Assembly (NCBI GenBank): GCA_947579605.1
Contig: OX388318.1
Location: 23,980,098 to 24,044,097 of the forward strand
Origin: Athripsodes cinereus
Lineage: Eukaryota; Arthropoda; Insecta; Trichoptera; Leptoceridae
Length of the DNA stretch: 64,000 bases
Reading direction: 5' to 3'
Shown: positions 48,751-59,452 of the stretch, piece after piece
Position numbering within the stretch: the stretch's first letter is position 1
Layout: the number at the start of each line of letters is the position of its first letter
Notes under the pieces: generated by a model
Told to the model about the DNA's origin: nothing
The model's database searches: none
The model's input: only the letters and a program-made list of their open reading frames with translations
Position numbers and translations under genes: made by a program

Positions 48751-49159
48751 ATCATCCTATTTGGTACATACTTATACATTTTTTGTAAATTACGTATGGT
48801 TATATTGATGTATAAAATATATATATATTATTTATATTTGAGTGTTTACCTGTAGATATATGTGTAGTGCAGGTATAGGTGTATAGATAATTAGTATTCA
48901 GTCAGGTCATACATATAATTGTGTAAATAATATTGCTGTATTCATCTGATTTGCAAATAAACATACCAATGTTCATTATCCATCTTACGAAACTTTTACG
49001 TAACAGAATTACAAATTGAAATAAACACGGAAAATTTAAAATTTAAAATAAAACCAGCTTATCCAAATAGTGCACACACTTGGTTCGATATTTTTTTTGT
49101 ATTCACTATTTCGTTGTAATAAAATAATGAATCAAACAATATAGACCTGAGACTGAGAA
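48751..49159. other. No feature recognised
   Basis: AT-rich sequence with no identifiable content. Confidence 0.3.
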
Positions 49160-49815
49160 TACTCCTCATCAAGATCTATGTATGGAGTATCCTGATGTAC
49201 GGCTGCGAGACATGGTGCCTATCTGACAGAGATAAACGAAGACTAGAGGCGTTTGAGATGTGGACCTATAGAAGACTAATAGGAATTTCCTGGAGAGATC
49301 ACATCACAAACGAAGAAGTTCTTCAAAGAATCGAAGGAGGAAGGCTCCTGCTCAAGATCTTGTCAGAAAGGCGTGCAAGGTGGATCGGCCATGTAATCCG
49401 ACAAGAAGGAGTGATACGATTGCATGCCGTAATGGAGGGTATGACCGAGGGGACAAACTCTAGGGAACGTCCACGCCGAGAGTACCTAGAGGACCTGTTG
49501 GTGGACATGCGCTGCTCATTTTTCCCAATATGGGCTATTTTTGTTTCTTTTTGTTTATTGTCGAGGCGACAACGAGGCGACTTACGTTGATCTGTTCTTC
49601 GGGTCGCCCCTGAGGAAATGAAAGTGATGTGTGCAAATTCGGATAAATAGGAGTCTCCGACTCCTGAGATATCCGAGTGTGTAGAGGTTCTTTCAATGTA
49701 TGCTCATCATATGCAGAATTCAAAAGAACCGCACAAGACAGGGAGGAGTGGAGGAGAAGAATTAAAGAGATAATTGCTGCAAACCAATCCCAGGATTGAA
49801 ACCAGAGAGAGATTT
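49160..49815 (+). pseudogene. LINE-C C-terminal region split by an R1-like tail
   Basis: Nearly identical to 47390-47850: IYVWSILMYGCETWCLSDRD, RRLEAFEMWTYRRLIGISWR, ARWIGHVIRQEGVIRLHAVM, PRREYLEDLLVDMRCS. The frame is broken at 49520 by a 181-bp insertion and resumes at 49708 with CATATGCAGAATTCAAAAG to the AACCAGAGAGAG end. Relative to 47.4 kb it has an extra VIR (9 bp) after QEG. Confidence 0.85.
49520..49700 (+). mobile_element. R1-like 3' terminal fragment as a 181-bp insertion
   Basis: TGCTCAT flanks it on both sides (49513-49519 and 49701-49707) and occurs once in the uninterrupted LINE-C copy. The 3' part AATTCGGATAAATAGGAGTC, TCCGAGTGTGTAGAGG, TTTCAATGTA matches the end of the R1-like LINE at 13605-13680. 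It ends in TGTA rather than poly(A). Confidence 0.8.
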
Positions 49816-50121
49816 CGTTGTCATTTACGGTGTGTGATAATTATACGACATATTTTACGTTGTAAAGCGACACGTATGCCCCGAGCGGCACGCTCCTCAA
49901 ACAAGCTTGACAGATTTAATTCAATTTCAAACAAATTAGTACGGGAGAATTTTGATCACCTAATAAATTGTGTTATTTGATCACAAACAAACCCTTAAAT
50001 TTTCACTCACTGTCACGATATATGGTCCACTAATCGACAAATATTTGAAGAAGCAAACATTTTTTTGGGATTTTATCTCATCGTGGGAATAGCAAAATTG
50101 GTGAATATTGTCCATCTATAC
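49816..50121. other. No feature recognised
   Basis: The frame 49774-49980 begins in LINE-C sequence and has no signature of its own. Confidence 0.3.
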
Positions 50122-50300
50122 CGAAAGTGATAACTTAAATCAGCCTAGAGCCAATTAGTAAGCCTTGGGATGCCTTTCTCACTTTTTCAGGTTAGATTTT
50201 GCAAAATGTTATAAGTATTGTGTTCTTCTATCGAGATGTCTGGTTCGATTTGTCATCCGCGCGTTGTGTTAAAATCCTGATTAAACAATAAAAAAAACAG
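50122..50300 (+). repeat. Dispersed repeat R3, copy 3
   Basis: GAAAGTGATAACTTAAATCA, GCCTAGAGCCAATTAGTAAG, CCTTTCTCACTTTTTCAGG, GGTTCGATTTGTCATCCGCG and GATTAAACAATAAAAAAAAC match bases 1-175. Confidence 0.6.
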
Positions 50301-50479
50301 ATATTAATAACTTAAGGATACATACAAGAATAACCTGACAAATATTTTGCTCTATTTTGATATTTTGCTCGAATGTCAAATATTTTACTATAAGGTCAAA
50401 TAATTAGTATATGAATTGTTTTGCCAGATTGTTATATTGCACGCCTCTGACACGAGCAACCTTGGTTCCTGTTTTGAGG
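50301..50479. other. Spacer
   Basis: Unassigned AT-rich sequence. Confidence 0.3.
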
Positions 50480-50880
50480 TATTCATCATCATCGCCCTCA
50501 ATGCTCCTCTCGGGAGCACAAGGCAAAAACCAGCCTCCTCCATTCAGAGCGTCTCTGTGCCAATTGCGTCACCTCTTTCCACGACATTCCTTGCGCTCTG
50601 ATATCGTTGTCATAGGAACGGTGTATTGTGACAGAGGGACGCCCGGGCCGACGGAACCCCTGCGGACGGAAGAACAGTGCTCTTTTTGGCCATCCATCAT
50701 TGGGCATTCTCAAAACATGTCCCAGCCAGGACCATCGTCTCTCCTGTATTACGGAGATTACAGGTCTCTGCTGGGTGCGCCGGCGCACAGCATCATTTGT
50801 AACATGTTCATACCATTTGACATCCAAAATCCTTCTAAGACACTTGTTTTCAAAGCTTTGTATCTTTGAGGTATTATTTA
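50480..50880 (-). pseudogene. LINE-E C-terminal region
   Basis: The frame 50498-50923 (minus) encodes SKIQSFENKCLRRILDVKWY, EHVTNDAVRRRTQQRPVISV, IQERRWSWLGHVLRMPNDGW, PKRALFFRPQGFRRPGRPSV, then VTQLAQRRSEWRRLVFALCS. It is a LINE C-terminus of the type (E/A)(N/M)KCLRRIL, ERR-x(W/R)LGHVLRMP, RRPGRP, AQ(D/R)R-x-EWR-x-LV-ALC. The N-terminal 14 or so codons of the open frame are flanking sequence. A short relative lies at 57372-57468. Confidence 0.8.
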
Positions 50881-51227
50881 TTATTAAATAAATAAAAAAA
50901 TATGACATTATTAGATTGTTCACTATTCTTCAGCGAGATTCCAGATATAATTTTATTGTGTCTAGACGTGAACCTGTGTTTTGTGATGTGATGTGTTTTA
51001 GCACAGCTATACTACCAATATGTACAATATATATTTACTCTACAGCGGTGTGATGATGTGCTGTGCTGCAATAGTATAACTAACATACCTGCAAATTATT
51101 TCAAATACACAATTATTATATTTATTATACCTTAAAATATTGAGATGTGCTATGCTGCAACAAAATATTTGAAATATAAGCCAAGCGTTATAGAGCTTTA
51201 AATATTAAAATACACTGTGCTTACATA
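50881..51227. other. No feature recognised
   Basis: GATGTGCTGTGCTGCAA-like words recur at 51053-51070 and 51144-51162, a minor local duplication. Confidence 0.3.
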
Positions 51228-51370
51228 TCCTTAAGAAAAAAGGACATTGATGACGTTGGACGATGATGATTCTGAATGATTTTGTTTTGACGCGATTTAA
51301 CAGGCGCAGATGAAGAGTGCAGTTTTCAATTGGCTTCTGAAGCTGGTGACAGTCTGATTGTCTCTCAATG
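51228..51370 (-). repeat. Dispersed repeat U, second copy
   Basis: The inverse reads CTGTCACCAGCTTCAGAAGC, AACTGCACTCTTCATC, AAAACAAAATCATTCAGAAT, matching 37687-37790. Confidence 0.45.
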
Positions 51371-52039
51371 GCACCAGTAGGCGATTGCACGTAACCACGT
51401 TTATGATGAAGGGTGATTATTTTATTTCCTTCGGCGTCTTTTTACGATTCTTCAACCAATGAAAGAGATCCATAGTCCACCCGGTAACCACGGAAGTCTA
51501 GAAACTTCCATTATTCGAAATTATATACATAACAAATGGTGCCAGGGGTGCCATAGTACTCATCCCGAAGTACTGAGTGGCCAAAATACATTTTTGTATC
51601 TTTTTGAATCTTTTAACTATACTCCATCAAAAATGGCGAACTTTCAATCGTCTTAAGGACGCAAACCAAAAGAAAATCTTTCATTCATTCATACCATCAC
51701 GGCATAACCCATTTTGCTTCTTAATCTAGATTGCAGATCGGAATACAGGCTTTTTCACGTCACTGTACCTGTAACAACCCATGCTCTGTTTTTTATGTAT
51801 TTATTTATATCTAATGATACACTTCAGATAATACATAAAAATATTTACAGATTACAATTACCATACATGAAGCAACGCATTGCCCAATACATAAGTGCAT
51901 ATAAGTAAACCAATCAATAACCCATAAGGATGTCATAAATCGTTAGAAGAATGACAACATTTTTGATTTCTATTTGTGATCAGTTTTGCTCTATTTAGTG
52001 ATGTCTGTTCATGTGTAATTGTTTTGTACCATATTTATT
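51371..52039. other. No gene recognised
   Basis: A SINE-2-like word (ATACCATCACGGCATAACCC at 51691) is the only repeat trace. Confidence 0.3.
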
Positions 52040-52370
52040 TTATCGAATGACATTTATATCCTCATTATTGTTAATTTTTATGTGTAAACCTTTCCTAGTT
52101 AAATTTTATTTCCTTGACATATTTCTTACATGCTTATGTACTTGTTTGTATTGACTTATTTATATTGACATACCAAAATTGAATTATTATTATAGACCTT
52201 ATTCATTACTATTGTTACATTATCTTAATATTAATTTTGACTTGTGGTTTTGTGGTGTGTTATTTTGTTTTTTTTTTGTTTGGTTTTGTTGTTTTTGTCC
52301 CTTTGGTACACTTTTTGTTGAACATGTAAAAGGCTCACGCCGTATATTGTGTAAATAAATAAATAATAAC
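52040..52370 (+). repeat. LINE-like 3' UTR, family R4
   Basis: A T-rich region ends TGAACATGTAAAAGGCTCAC, GCCGTATATTGTGTAAATAA, ATAAATAA, matching the end at 19425-19465. Confidence 0.55.
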
Positions 52371-52849
52371 AATAGCTCATGAAAGAATTATAAAAGTTTA
52401 CAACGAGCCAGTTTTGGGCATCCAGCTCCTAAAGCAGTCCTTTGCGAGCCGTCCGTGATGTAAAAGTTTTACTCCGAAAAGGGAATAAGTTGGCATAAGT
52501 TTCCAGACTACTTTAATATCCGGGTATGGAAAGGATTCTTGTTTGTCATGACTTATTTATATTTTATCTGCTCATATCATTGATGATAGAGACTTGTTTT
52601 TTTTCTATGTATAATAATATTTTAAACTGTGTAGGTTGTATTCTTCATACCGGAAATGAAATAGACGAAAACAATTCGCGAAAATAATAAAAAAAAAACA
52701 TCTAAATATAAATCTCTTCAAGTAAGTAAATAGCACGACAATATGTTTTTAAAACTTTGAAACATTCTTGGAATTGTAATATTATTAATGCTTCCTTTGC
52801 TTATTCTCTTTCCTTGTTCTATTTTTTAATCCTTGGCTTATGTTTGGTG
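52371..52849. other. No feature recognised
   Basis: No coding or repeat signature that I can support. Confidence 0.3.
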
Positions 52850-52877
52850 CGTTACCAACCACCGGTCTAGTACCGAG

Positions 52878-53386
52878 TAGAGGATTCGATCCCGGCCCTT
52901 TTTTTATTTTCTATTATTCGACAGTTAATCCCGGGATCCCGCGATAGCCCCGGGATTTTATTGGTAATGAAAATTGGTAACAAAAGGACAGTAAACCATG
53001 TCAAAATCAGTTTTTTTATTTATCGTTTGACAATGTTAAATTTAAGCTATAAATTATTTTTCTATACAATAAATCACAAACGCAAAGAGAAAACCTTGTG
53101 CAAAACAAACTTGGTGCTCTGCAACAACAAGTTTACCAACTTTCAGCATAACATTTGGACCATCAGTGGCTATTGCCACAATATCGGTATCTAGTGAGAT
53201 ATCAAACTCAGAAAGGTGCTGTTTTTAGATTCAGACACAAGTTTCGGCTGTCAGTAATTCATTAATGCGAATGAGTCCCAAATTCCTGACTCATTTAAAA
53301 TTGTATTAATCCTGAATATTTCGGAACTAGTTAAATTTAATCCCGAAAATTTCGGGACTAAAATACGACCGGGATCGAATCCACTA
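52878..53386. mobile_element. hAT-like element of the ATTCGATCC family
   Basis: The ends TAGAGGATTCGATCCCGG and the inverse of TAGTGGATTCGATCCCGG are flanked by GTACCGAG (52870-52877) and GAACCGAG (53387-53394), 8 bp with one change. TTTCGGGA and ATCCCGGG words repeat near the ends. It is related to 35201-35582, and both keep the same piece of transposase. Confidence 0.8.
53070..53203 (-). pseudogene. hAT transposase fragment
   Basis: The minus strand encodes ISLDTDIVAIATDGPNVML, KVGKLVVAEHQVCFAQGF, then loses the frame. It corresponds to 35382-35535. The TDG box is closer to the family form here (TDGP against TDDT), while the AHGIHLAV box is changed. Confidence 0.75.
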
Positions 53387-53465
53387 GAACCGAGGTTCTG
53401 TCTTTGAGTCAGGTGATAACAGGTTTGATTCCTGGCCATGTTAAAGTGTAAAACAACCGTTTTCA

Positions 53466-53689
53466 AATTGTTCTGGATTGTGGTGTTACTTTTTTACGTG
53501 TGTAGAGTATCGCTGTAAATTATACAAAATTCATCTCTCAGCTTAGGACTAATTCTATCTGTGTGATTATTGTCTATACATTTTATGTTATGTCTACATA
53601 GATAGATACTGCACTTTATTCACCTCCGAATTTGGTGTTAGATATTCATCTTATTCTTTGATTTATCAAACAGTAGAGTCTTAAGACTA
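53466..53689. other. Spacer
   Basis: Unassigned. Confidence 0.3.
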
Positions 53690-53962
53690 ATAAATAAATT
53701 GCCCATACCGTTGTGCAGGAAGGATATAGCACAGCGGCACTATTCATACCTAGGAATAAAACATTTCAATGAACTACCCAGTGAAGTGCGATCCGTTCTT
53801 TGTTATGAGAGGTTCAGGGGATGTGTAAAGGAATATGTTGTAAAGACAAATATGAATACAATGTGAAATGCGATTGATAGTGATGTGATTCTAGGGTGGG
53901 AAATGATTTATAAGAAGTGAAATTTTGCATGTCTTGTATTTTTGGTTTATTTTTTCTGATAG

Positions 53963-54018
<56 letters not shown>

Positions 54019-54392
54019 GTGTGTTTGTGTGGGTGTGTGAGAGGGTGAGTGTGTGTGTGTGTGTGTGTGTTGGATGGTGTGTTTTTGGGTTAGAATGAAT
54101 TGTGGTATGTGTTGGTGAGTCTTTGTGAATGATGGATGGTGAGATAATATAGTTAAGTATAGTTATAATGTGTAGGTTATGATAGGTATATAAATAGATA
54201 AATATAAGTAAATGAAAAAGTATATAATGTTTAATAGGTGTGTTTTAATTGGTTTATACTCCCTCTCTATACACGAGATATCTCTAATAGGGAGGTAGTT
54301 GTAATATTATTGTGATTGTTTTTCATTGTTTATTGAAAATAATATTGTTTGTGTACCTACTTTTAAATATATTTATTATTATTATTATTATT
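53690..54392 (+). pseudogene. Jockey/CR1-like LINE C-terminus with 3' UTR (LINE-W)
   Basis: Bases 53713-53867 encode CRKDIAQRHYSYLGIKHFNE, LPSEVRS, ERFRGCVKEYVVK and a stop, the C-terminal LP-x-(E/D)(V/I)R box followed by a basic segment. A 500-bp 3' UTR follows, with a GT repeat and ending in an ATT repeat (54366-54391). It has the same general layout as the LINE inside the hAT at 24.7-25.2 kb. Confidence 0.7.
53964..54071 (+). repeat. GT microsatellite
   Basis: About 50 bp of pure GT (53966-54014), then interrupted GT/GGGTGT, then more GT. It lies in the 3' UTR of LINE-W. Confidence 0.9.
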
Positions 54393-54654
54393 ATTTATCT
54401 TCGTTGGACAATTGTCCTTCAGGACTTTCAGGAGATGGATTATTACACTGACACACTCGGCAGATAACTTATTGTCCCATTTCATATTGTCCCATGTAGG
54501 CTTAAACTATTTTGCTGATTTCAGAATATTCGGGGATCTTTTTATATCGTTGAATTCATTGACAATGAAAACACGTTTGGTGTCCTTATTTTTATATCAA
54601 TTTGTATACCTATTTTCATAACTAATTTAGTGGAAATATTTTTAATTTTTAGTT
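54393..54654. other. No feature recognised
   Basis: Unassigned; the ORF at 54412-54621 shows no family signature. Confidence 0.3.
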
Positions 54655-54900
54655 TTCTAACAACGAGTAAACTGGATTGGCCACAACATCAGGCACCCAG
54701 GACTGCTCATCGCCATCGCGGAAGGTAGGACCGAAGGCACAAATAGCAGAGCCCAACCAAGAGACGTTTATATGGACCAACTGAAGAGGAACATGAACTG
54801 TGGCTCACACGTAAAGCTGAAGAGATTGACTGAGAATAGGGAAGAATGGACAAGAAAATCCAAACACGTTGCAGACCAATCCAATGGATTTTAACACATT
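54655..54900 (+). pseudogene. LINE-D C-terminal fragment
   Basis: Encodes TGLATTSGTQDCSSPSRKVG-type residues in one frame and NWIGHNIRHPGLLIAIAEGR in the other, then RDVYMDQLKRNMNCGSHVKL and REEWTRKSKHVADQSNGF, a close match to the fragment at 26091-26515. Early frameshifts. Confidence 0.7.
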
Positions 54901-55344
54901 ATATAGGTATATATCACCGATTGATAGGACAAATTGATAGGAAAAGGTTTTTTGCTACAGGCGGTGATATAGAAGTAGTAGTAGGACAGTATATTTTTCT
55001 TTTTCTGTTGAAGCAAATCTCTTAAAGTTTACTGACCAAATGCAGAATATATATTCGTTGGCAAAACTACAATGTCATTGCTTAAATATACAATCAATCA
55101 AATAATATTCATAAAAATAAATTAAATGATACAATGTTGCACATAATGTGATTCTAAAAATGCACCATAACGGTGGCTTCTTATTATCACTGAATGGCGC
55201 CATATAAATCATCTCTCTATAAATATAATCGCCAAACAAATATTTCAATATGTTTATATGTGTTTGTATATTCACTGTTCCGTTTCAAAACTCAACATGC
55301 TGAAAATTTCGAATATTTGGTAACGATTGGTAATACGAGTACAT
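54901..55344. other. No feature recognised
   Basis: AT-rich sequence with no identifiable content. Confidence 0.3.
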
Positions 55345-55501
55345 ACAATCAACGCCACTCTCTCAAATCCACAAGTTAATAACTATGTATATAAAAGATA
55401 TACGGATCCCTTTATAAATTAAATATTTAGTTAGATTCGTAAAAAAAGATTGTACCTATTTTAAATTCCACAAATAAATATTTCGAATTGTTTACCTAGT
55501 G

Positions 55502-56075
55502 CAGTGATCGGCAAACTTATTCGCCAAAGAGCCAAATATGTACATTACACTGATCAAAAAAAAAATGAGAGCCAAATATGTACATTACACTGATCAACAA
55601 AAAAAATTGAGAGACAAAATATGTACCTACATTACACTGATCAAAAAAAAATTTAGAGCCAAATATGGACATTACACTGATCAAAAAAAAAATTAGAGCC
55701 AAATATGTACATTAGGTACACTGATCAAAAAAAAATTTAGAGCCAAATATGTAGGTACTTTACACTGATCAAAAAAAAATTGAGAGCCAAATATGTACAT
55801 TACAACGATCAAAAAAAAATTGAGAGCCAAATCTATTTATTAATTAAGTAAACCTTTATTATAATTTTAGACCTTCGCTAAATTAGGGAAATTAGGAATT
55901 ATGTATGGTGAATTTCTTTTTTGTTGTAACGAATTTTTCAAAATTTATTTTCTAATTTCACGTTTTCTAATTTTTCGTTCTCTAACTAATTTGACTCTAG
56001 GCTAGGCCGTGAGAGCCGCACTTACTGGGCCAAAGAGCCACATGCGGCTCCGGAGCCGCACTTTGCCGACCACTG
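55502..56075. mobile_element. Non-autonomous hAT with CAGTGRTCGGCAAA ends and an internal tandem array
   Basis: A perfect 8-bp duplication ACCTAGTG (55494-55501 and 56076-56083) flanks ends CAGTGATCGGCAAACTTATT and the inverse of CAGTGGTCGGCAAAGTGCGG. CAGTGGTCGGCAAA-type ends are widespread among animal hATs. The right end has GAGCCACATGCGGCTCCGGA. The left half is a tandem array (see 55530-55836). No coding frame. Confidence 0.85.
55530..55836 (+). repeat. Tandem array of AGAGCCAAATATGTACATTA units
   Basis: Eight units of about 37-42 bp read AGAGCCAAATATGTACATTA, CACTGATC and an A8-A10 run. Units vary by a few substitutions and small insertions (TACCTACATT, TAGGTACTTT). The AGAGCC word comes from the hAT end, so the array probably grew from the subterminal region. 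The uniform spacing resembles neither a CRISPR nor a satellite elsewhere in the window. Confidence 0.9.
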
Positions 56076-56300
56076 ACCTAGTGAATGGAACAAAAAAAAC
56101 GTTCATACCTATGTCTTTTACAGCGCAATTATTATCTGGTGCATAATATAAATATATCAAAATTACAAAGACGACGATTTCTTGAACATAAGACATTACT
56201 AATTGTTGAGTAATGCAATTGGACAGTCGATACGTATGTGGTTATGTTTTACAAATATAGGTGCACCAATTTTCATACGTAAATCTCAACCCGCGAAGTG

Positions 56301-57371
56301 ACTACCTACTTAGCCAAAAATACGTCCCTTCGCGCGACGTATGATTAAGATCGAGGCTATGTTATGTAAGATTGCATCTCGTAGATTTTGTCAAGTGTTA
56401 CCCTGCTGATGTTTATTTCCTGAGAAATACCGGGTATAGCTACACTAGTATAATAATAATATTATAATCTTTATTATGGTTTTACATTGGAAACCTGTGT
56501 GACACGAGACAAAGTTTTATTATTATTATGAATAGTAATACTGTAGTATTACCAATAATGTTATCGACACTGTAGTGTTTATAATAAACAAATATACTTA
56601 TATACCCAGATGCGGGTGACGTTTTTAGACGACAGGGCGATGAAAGGGTGACAAAAAATATAAAAAAATGAGGATCGAACCCAGACTAGGCAAAAATATT
56701 AATGTCCATTTTTCTGAGCAATTCAATGTGTGCGAGTCATCTATAGTAGTTCAAAACTTAATTTGATTGACATCCACACTTCTTAGCAAGTAAAAAATCC
56801 AGTTTTCAAAACACAACAGACTGTGTTACATACAATAGTCATATAAAAAAATCTCTGTTATCTTCAAAACGTAGTGAAGAAACCGTTAGCCATTCAGAGA
56901 GGCTTTACTGTAAATGTGTTACTCTGAAATGTGTTGTTTATTTTTTTATTTTATTTTACAAAATTCGGCATAAGGCTATTAAATGTTGAAACATATTATA
57001 TATTTTATACAAACACTTACAAGATCAACAGTGACAATAAATTATCATAAAATATTATAACAGTAAAAATTAAGAAACCAATAATGATCAACAGTAAACA
57101 GAGAACCAATTTTGTAAGATACAATGCAACGTGAAACAATAATTATAAAAATATACACGCATACACACATATATTGTTACAGGGATGATGCATTTTGAAA
57201 GAGGGATGTCCCGGCTGTCAGATACCGTTTTGATCAAAAACAGTAGGCAACTATCTTTATACATACTCATCAAATTCTGACCTAGTAAGGAACATAGTCT
57301 AACCTTTAGTGGAAGGATCGTAAAGGTCTCTTCAGATGGGTTACTTCCTACCCAATCTTAATCTACAATAA
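56301..57371. other. No feature recognised
   Basis: A B-box-like GGATCGAACCC occurs at 56670-56680; otherwise AT-rich and unassigned. Confidence 0.3.
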
Positions 57372-57468
57372 TTAATCCTCAACACTCCTCTCGGAAGCAC
57401 AAGGCAGAAACCAGCCTCTACAATTAAGAGCGTGTCAATTGAGCCATTTCTTTCGACGACAATTTTTT
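57372..57468 (-). pseudogene. LINE-E terminal fragment
   Basis: AATCCTCAACACTCCTCTCG, GAAGCACAAGGCAGAAACCA, GCCTCTACAATTAAGAGCG match 50488-50560. It is only the last 30 or so codons and the stop region. Confidence 0.6.
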
Positions 57469-57549
57469 TATGAGTCTTGCATTGGTTGAATTGACGTATT
57501 TTTAATAAACAAAAACTGTTAGAGTTTTACTATATTTAACAATAGTAAC

Positions 57550-57769
57550 AGTAACCTGGTTTCGACTTACAAAGCCATTGGCAAACTAATTAGTTACTTT
57601 TTAATTACATAATGACTGTGTCAAATATAGTAGAATTTAAACAGTTTGTATTTATTTCCATAAATGAATTATTTCATTTTATAATTAAAAAGAGAATTGT
57701 AAACTAATGATTGAGTTTGTCGGTAGTCTGGGGGTTGATTGCTTCAAGACCATCGTCTCTCCTGTATAA
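57550..57769. repeat. Scraps of a palindrome, SINE-1 and LINE-E
   Basis: Bases 57551-57590 (GTAACCTGGTTTCGACTTAC) match one arm of the palindrome at 61690. Bases 57715-57745 (GTTTGTCGGTAGTCTGGGGG) match the head of SINE-1. Bases 57748-57766 (GACCATCGTCTCTCCTGTA) match LINE-E at 50731. Confidence 0.45.
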
Positions 57770-58076
57770 TGTGGTGTTCTCACTTTGGCGAATATCGCCA
57801 GGGCACCAAAATATCGCCAGCCATTTGAACCGTGTGAACAAAATGACAGCTAGTCTGAAACGATAAAAACCAGTAGAAACGATATCGTCTCGAGTTGACC
57901 ACCTTCCAACTTTCTCGGCCGATTGAACGATTTGCGCATGCGCAGATACGCGCGGCGTTCGTATCTATGGTAAAAGCTTTATAACCTATAAATTTTATAA
58001 TGTTTCCCGCTTCGTGACAGCTGTTATCTTTTTTGTTGGTTTGTGGCGTTTGTTTCCTTATTTAAAAGGCGCCTTA
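57770..58076 (-). mobile_element. PIF/Harbinger-like MITE, truncated copy
   Basis: It is the inverse of the right half of 22777-23316: TGTGGTGTTCTCACTTTGGC, GGGCACCAAAATATCGCCAG, GCCATTTGAACCGTGTGAAC, and so on, to AAAGGCGCCTTA where it breaks off. TAA precedes the intact end (57767-57769). The two copies differ by scattered substitutions and a rearranged GCGCATGC region. Confidence 0.8.
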
Positions 58077-58189
58077 CTGTGGTGACAAGGTAAAGGGGCG
58101 TGAGTCAGTTTTGCAGTTTTGAGTTATTCCCTCCACATAAATGTAGGTGTATGTCGAAAGTGAGACGAAAGTGTATTGTTGACTCAGGC
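58077..58189. other. Spacer
   Basis: Unassigned. Confidence 0.3.
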
Positions 58190-58260
58190 CTCAGCTCCGT
58201 ATAAAAATATGCTGAATACCAAGGTCTTGACTAGTCTTATCTTAAAAGGTCTTTAATTTA
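58190..58260 (-). pseudogene. LINE reverse-transcriptase fragment (LYGAE box)
   Basis: The minus strand encodes KIRLVKTLVFSIFLYGAEA. This fits the K-x-RL(V/I)-x-(T/A)LVFS-x-(F/L)LYG(A/C)E(T/A) region after the palm in RTE-like LINEs. Nothing else of the element remains. Confidence 0.5.
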
Positions 58261-59448
58261 TAGAGCATAAATTTGACCTTGCTAAGAAACTTAATTACTG
58301 TTCTTAATACTTCAAGATTGCTTAAAGATCAACATCCCTGAAAAGAGAACTCATCCATTTGTTAAAATAAAAAAAAAACAACAACATTATCGACCAAATT
58401 ATTAAAATTATCACCCGGATATTTTATGGTTATTAACAACTAACAATGCGACCAAACAGTTGAATACATTAAAAAAACAATGTTATTCTTTTTCAAAAAA
58501 ACTTTGGAATGTTGTCTGGGCGATAATAGTATTATTAATGGTATGTAATAGGAATAATATAAAAAAAACCTGCTGAGCATGTTATTATTACTGTATCGTC
58601 ATAATAAATAATATAACTCTTACGGCTCGATTGCAGTTGGTTACGTAACTCTGTCTGAGACCTCGACCATCAGGTTGTTGAGGGGAAATGTGAATGAGGT
58701 GAGGTACAGAGGTCGCCTTCAAGATGTTCGCGAGATGAGAGGGGGGAGGTATGTCCAGTCTAGACACGAACCAGACTAACGCCGCGCGCCGGGACAGAGA
58801 TGATAAACTGTCGATACATCATACAAAACAACATCCAACTATTTTTAGAATGTGCTTATGATTGATTGCCAAATTGACGTTGAACTAACAACAGATAAGA
58901 TTAATGAGCTTTTCTATAAAAGTTTGCTATGGTTTGTTGTGATTTTAAGTTGTTTTACTAACGCCAATTTATCATGAGAAATTTCTTGATACTATTAATT
59001 TCTCTTATAGAATATCACGGAAAAAGGTCACTTGAATATCATTGGAATTTCATAAAATTATATAGATTTTTTCTATAATATGTATATTGAAATACGATTT
59101 GTTATCAACAAAAACTCTAAGGCGAAAGAAGAAATGTAGATTTGTTAATTTATTTTAAGCGATAAAATAGCGATTTTTTTATCATATTATGTTAGACCTT
59201 GTCATGTTTCCTTCATAGTTTTTTTTCTTGAGCAAATACACAATGGAAAGAAGTTATTTAGGCCATCAGAAACATCATCCTCTTATTCTCAGACTACTCC
59301 CGTCTACTCCTGGATGATGACCATTCAATTTTTCTTCAATTGTCCAATCTTGAGTCATTTGCATAAACACATCCCAATAGATCGTTGATAATAGAGGTTG
59401 TAGAAAAAACCAAACCATTTTCATAAATAGATTTACCTGTTTTTAATG
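58261..59448. other. No feature recognised
   Basis: A locally GC-richer patch at 58620-58800 (GAGGTGAGGTACAGAGGTCG) has no recognisable coding or RNA structure. Confidence 0.3.
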
Positions 59449-59452
59449 TTAA

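Larger units (their letters stand above)
52850..53465 (+). repeat. tRNA-like SINE (SINE-3) split by a hAT element
   Basis: Reading across the hAT (52878-53386), the sequence has an A-box-like TAGTACCGAGG, then TCTGTCTTTGAGTCAGGTGA and a B-box-like GGTTTGATTCC. The insertion lies within the A box. No second copy of this SINE is evident in the window, so it may be a single tRNA-related sequence. Confidence 0.45.
55345..56300 (+). repeat. Repeat R5, copy 2, split by a hAT
   Basis: CCACAAATAAATATTTCGAA, TTGTTTACCTAGTG then, beyond the hAT, AATGGAACAAAAAAAACG, CATAATATAAATATATC, AAAATTACAAAGACGACGAT, GTGCACCAATTTTCATACG. Matches 43660-44165. Confidence 0.65.

Noticed and set aside
55530..55836. 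CRISPR-like array
   Set aside because: Units are directly adjacent with no unique spacers, and the array is inside a hAT element of a eukaryotic genome.
58620..58800. GC-richer patch as a possible small RNA or gene
   Set aside because: No conserved structure, box or open frame could be supported.
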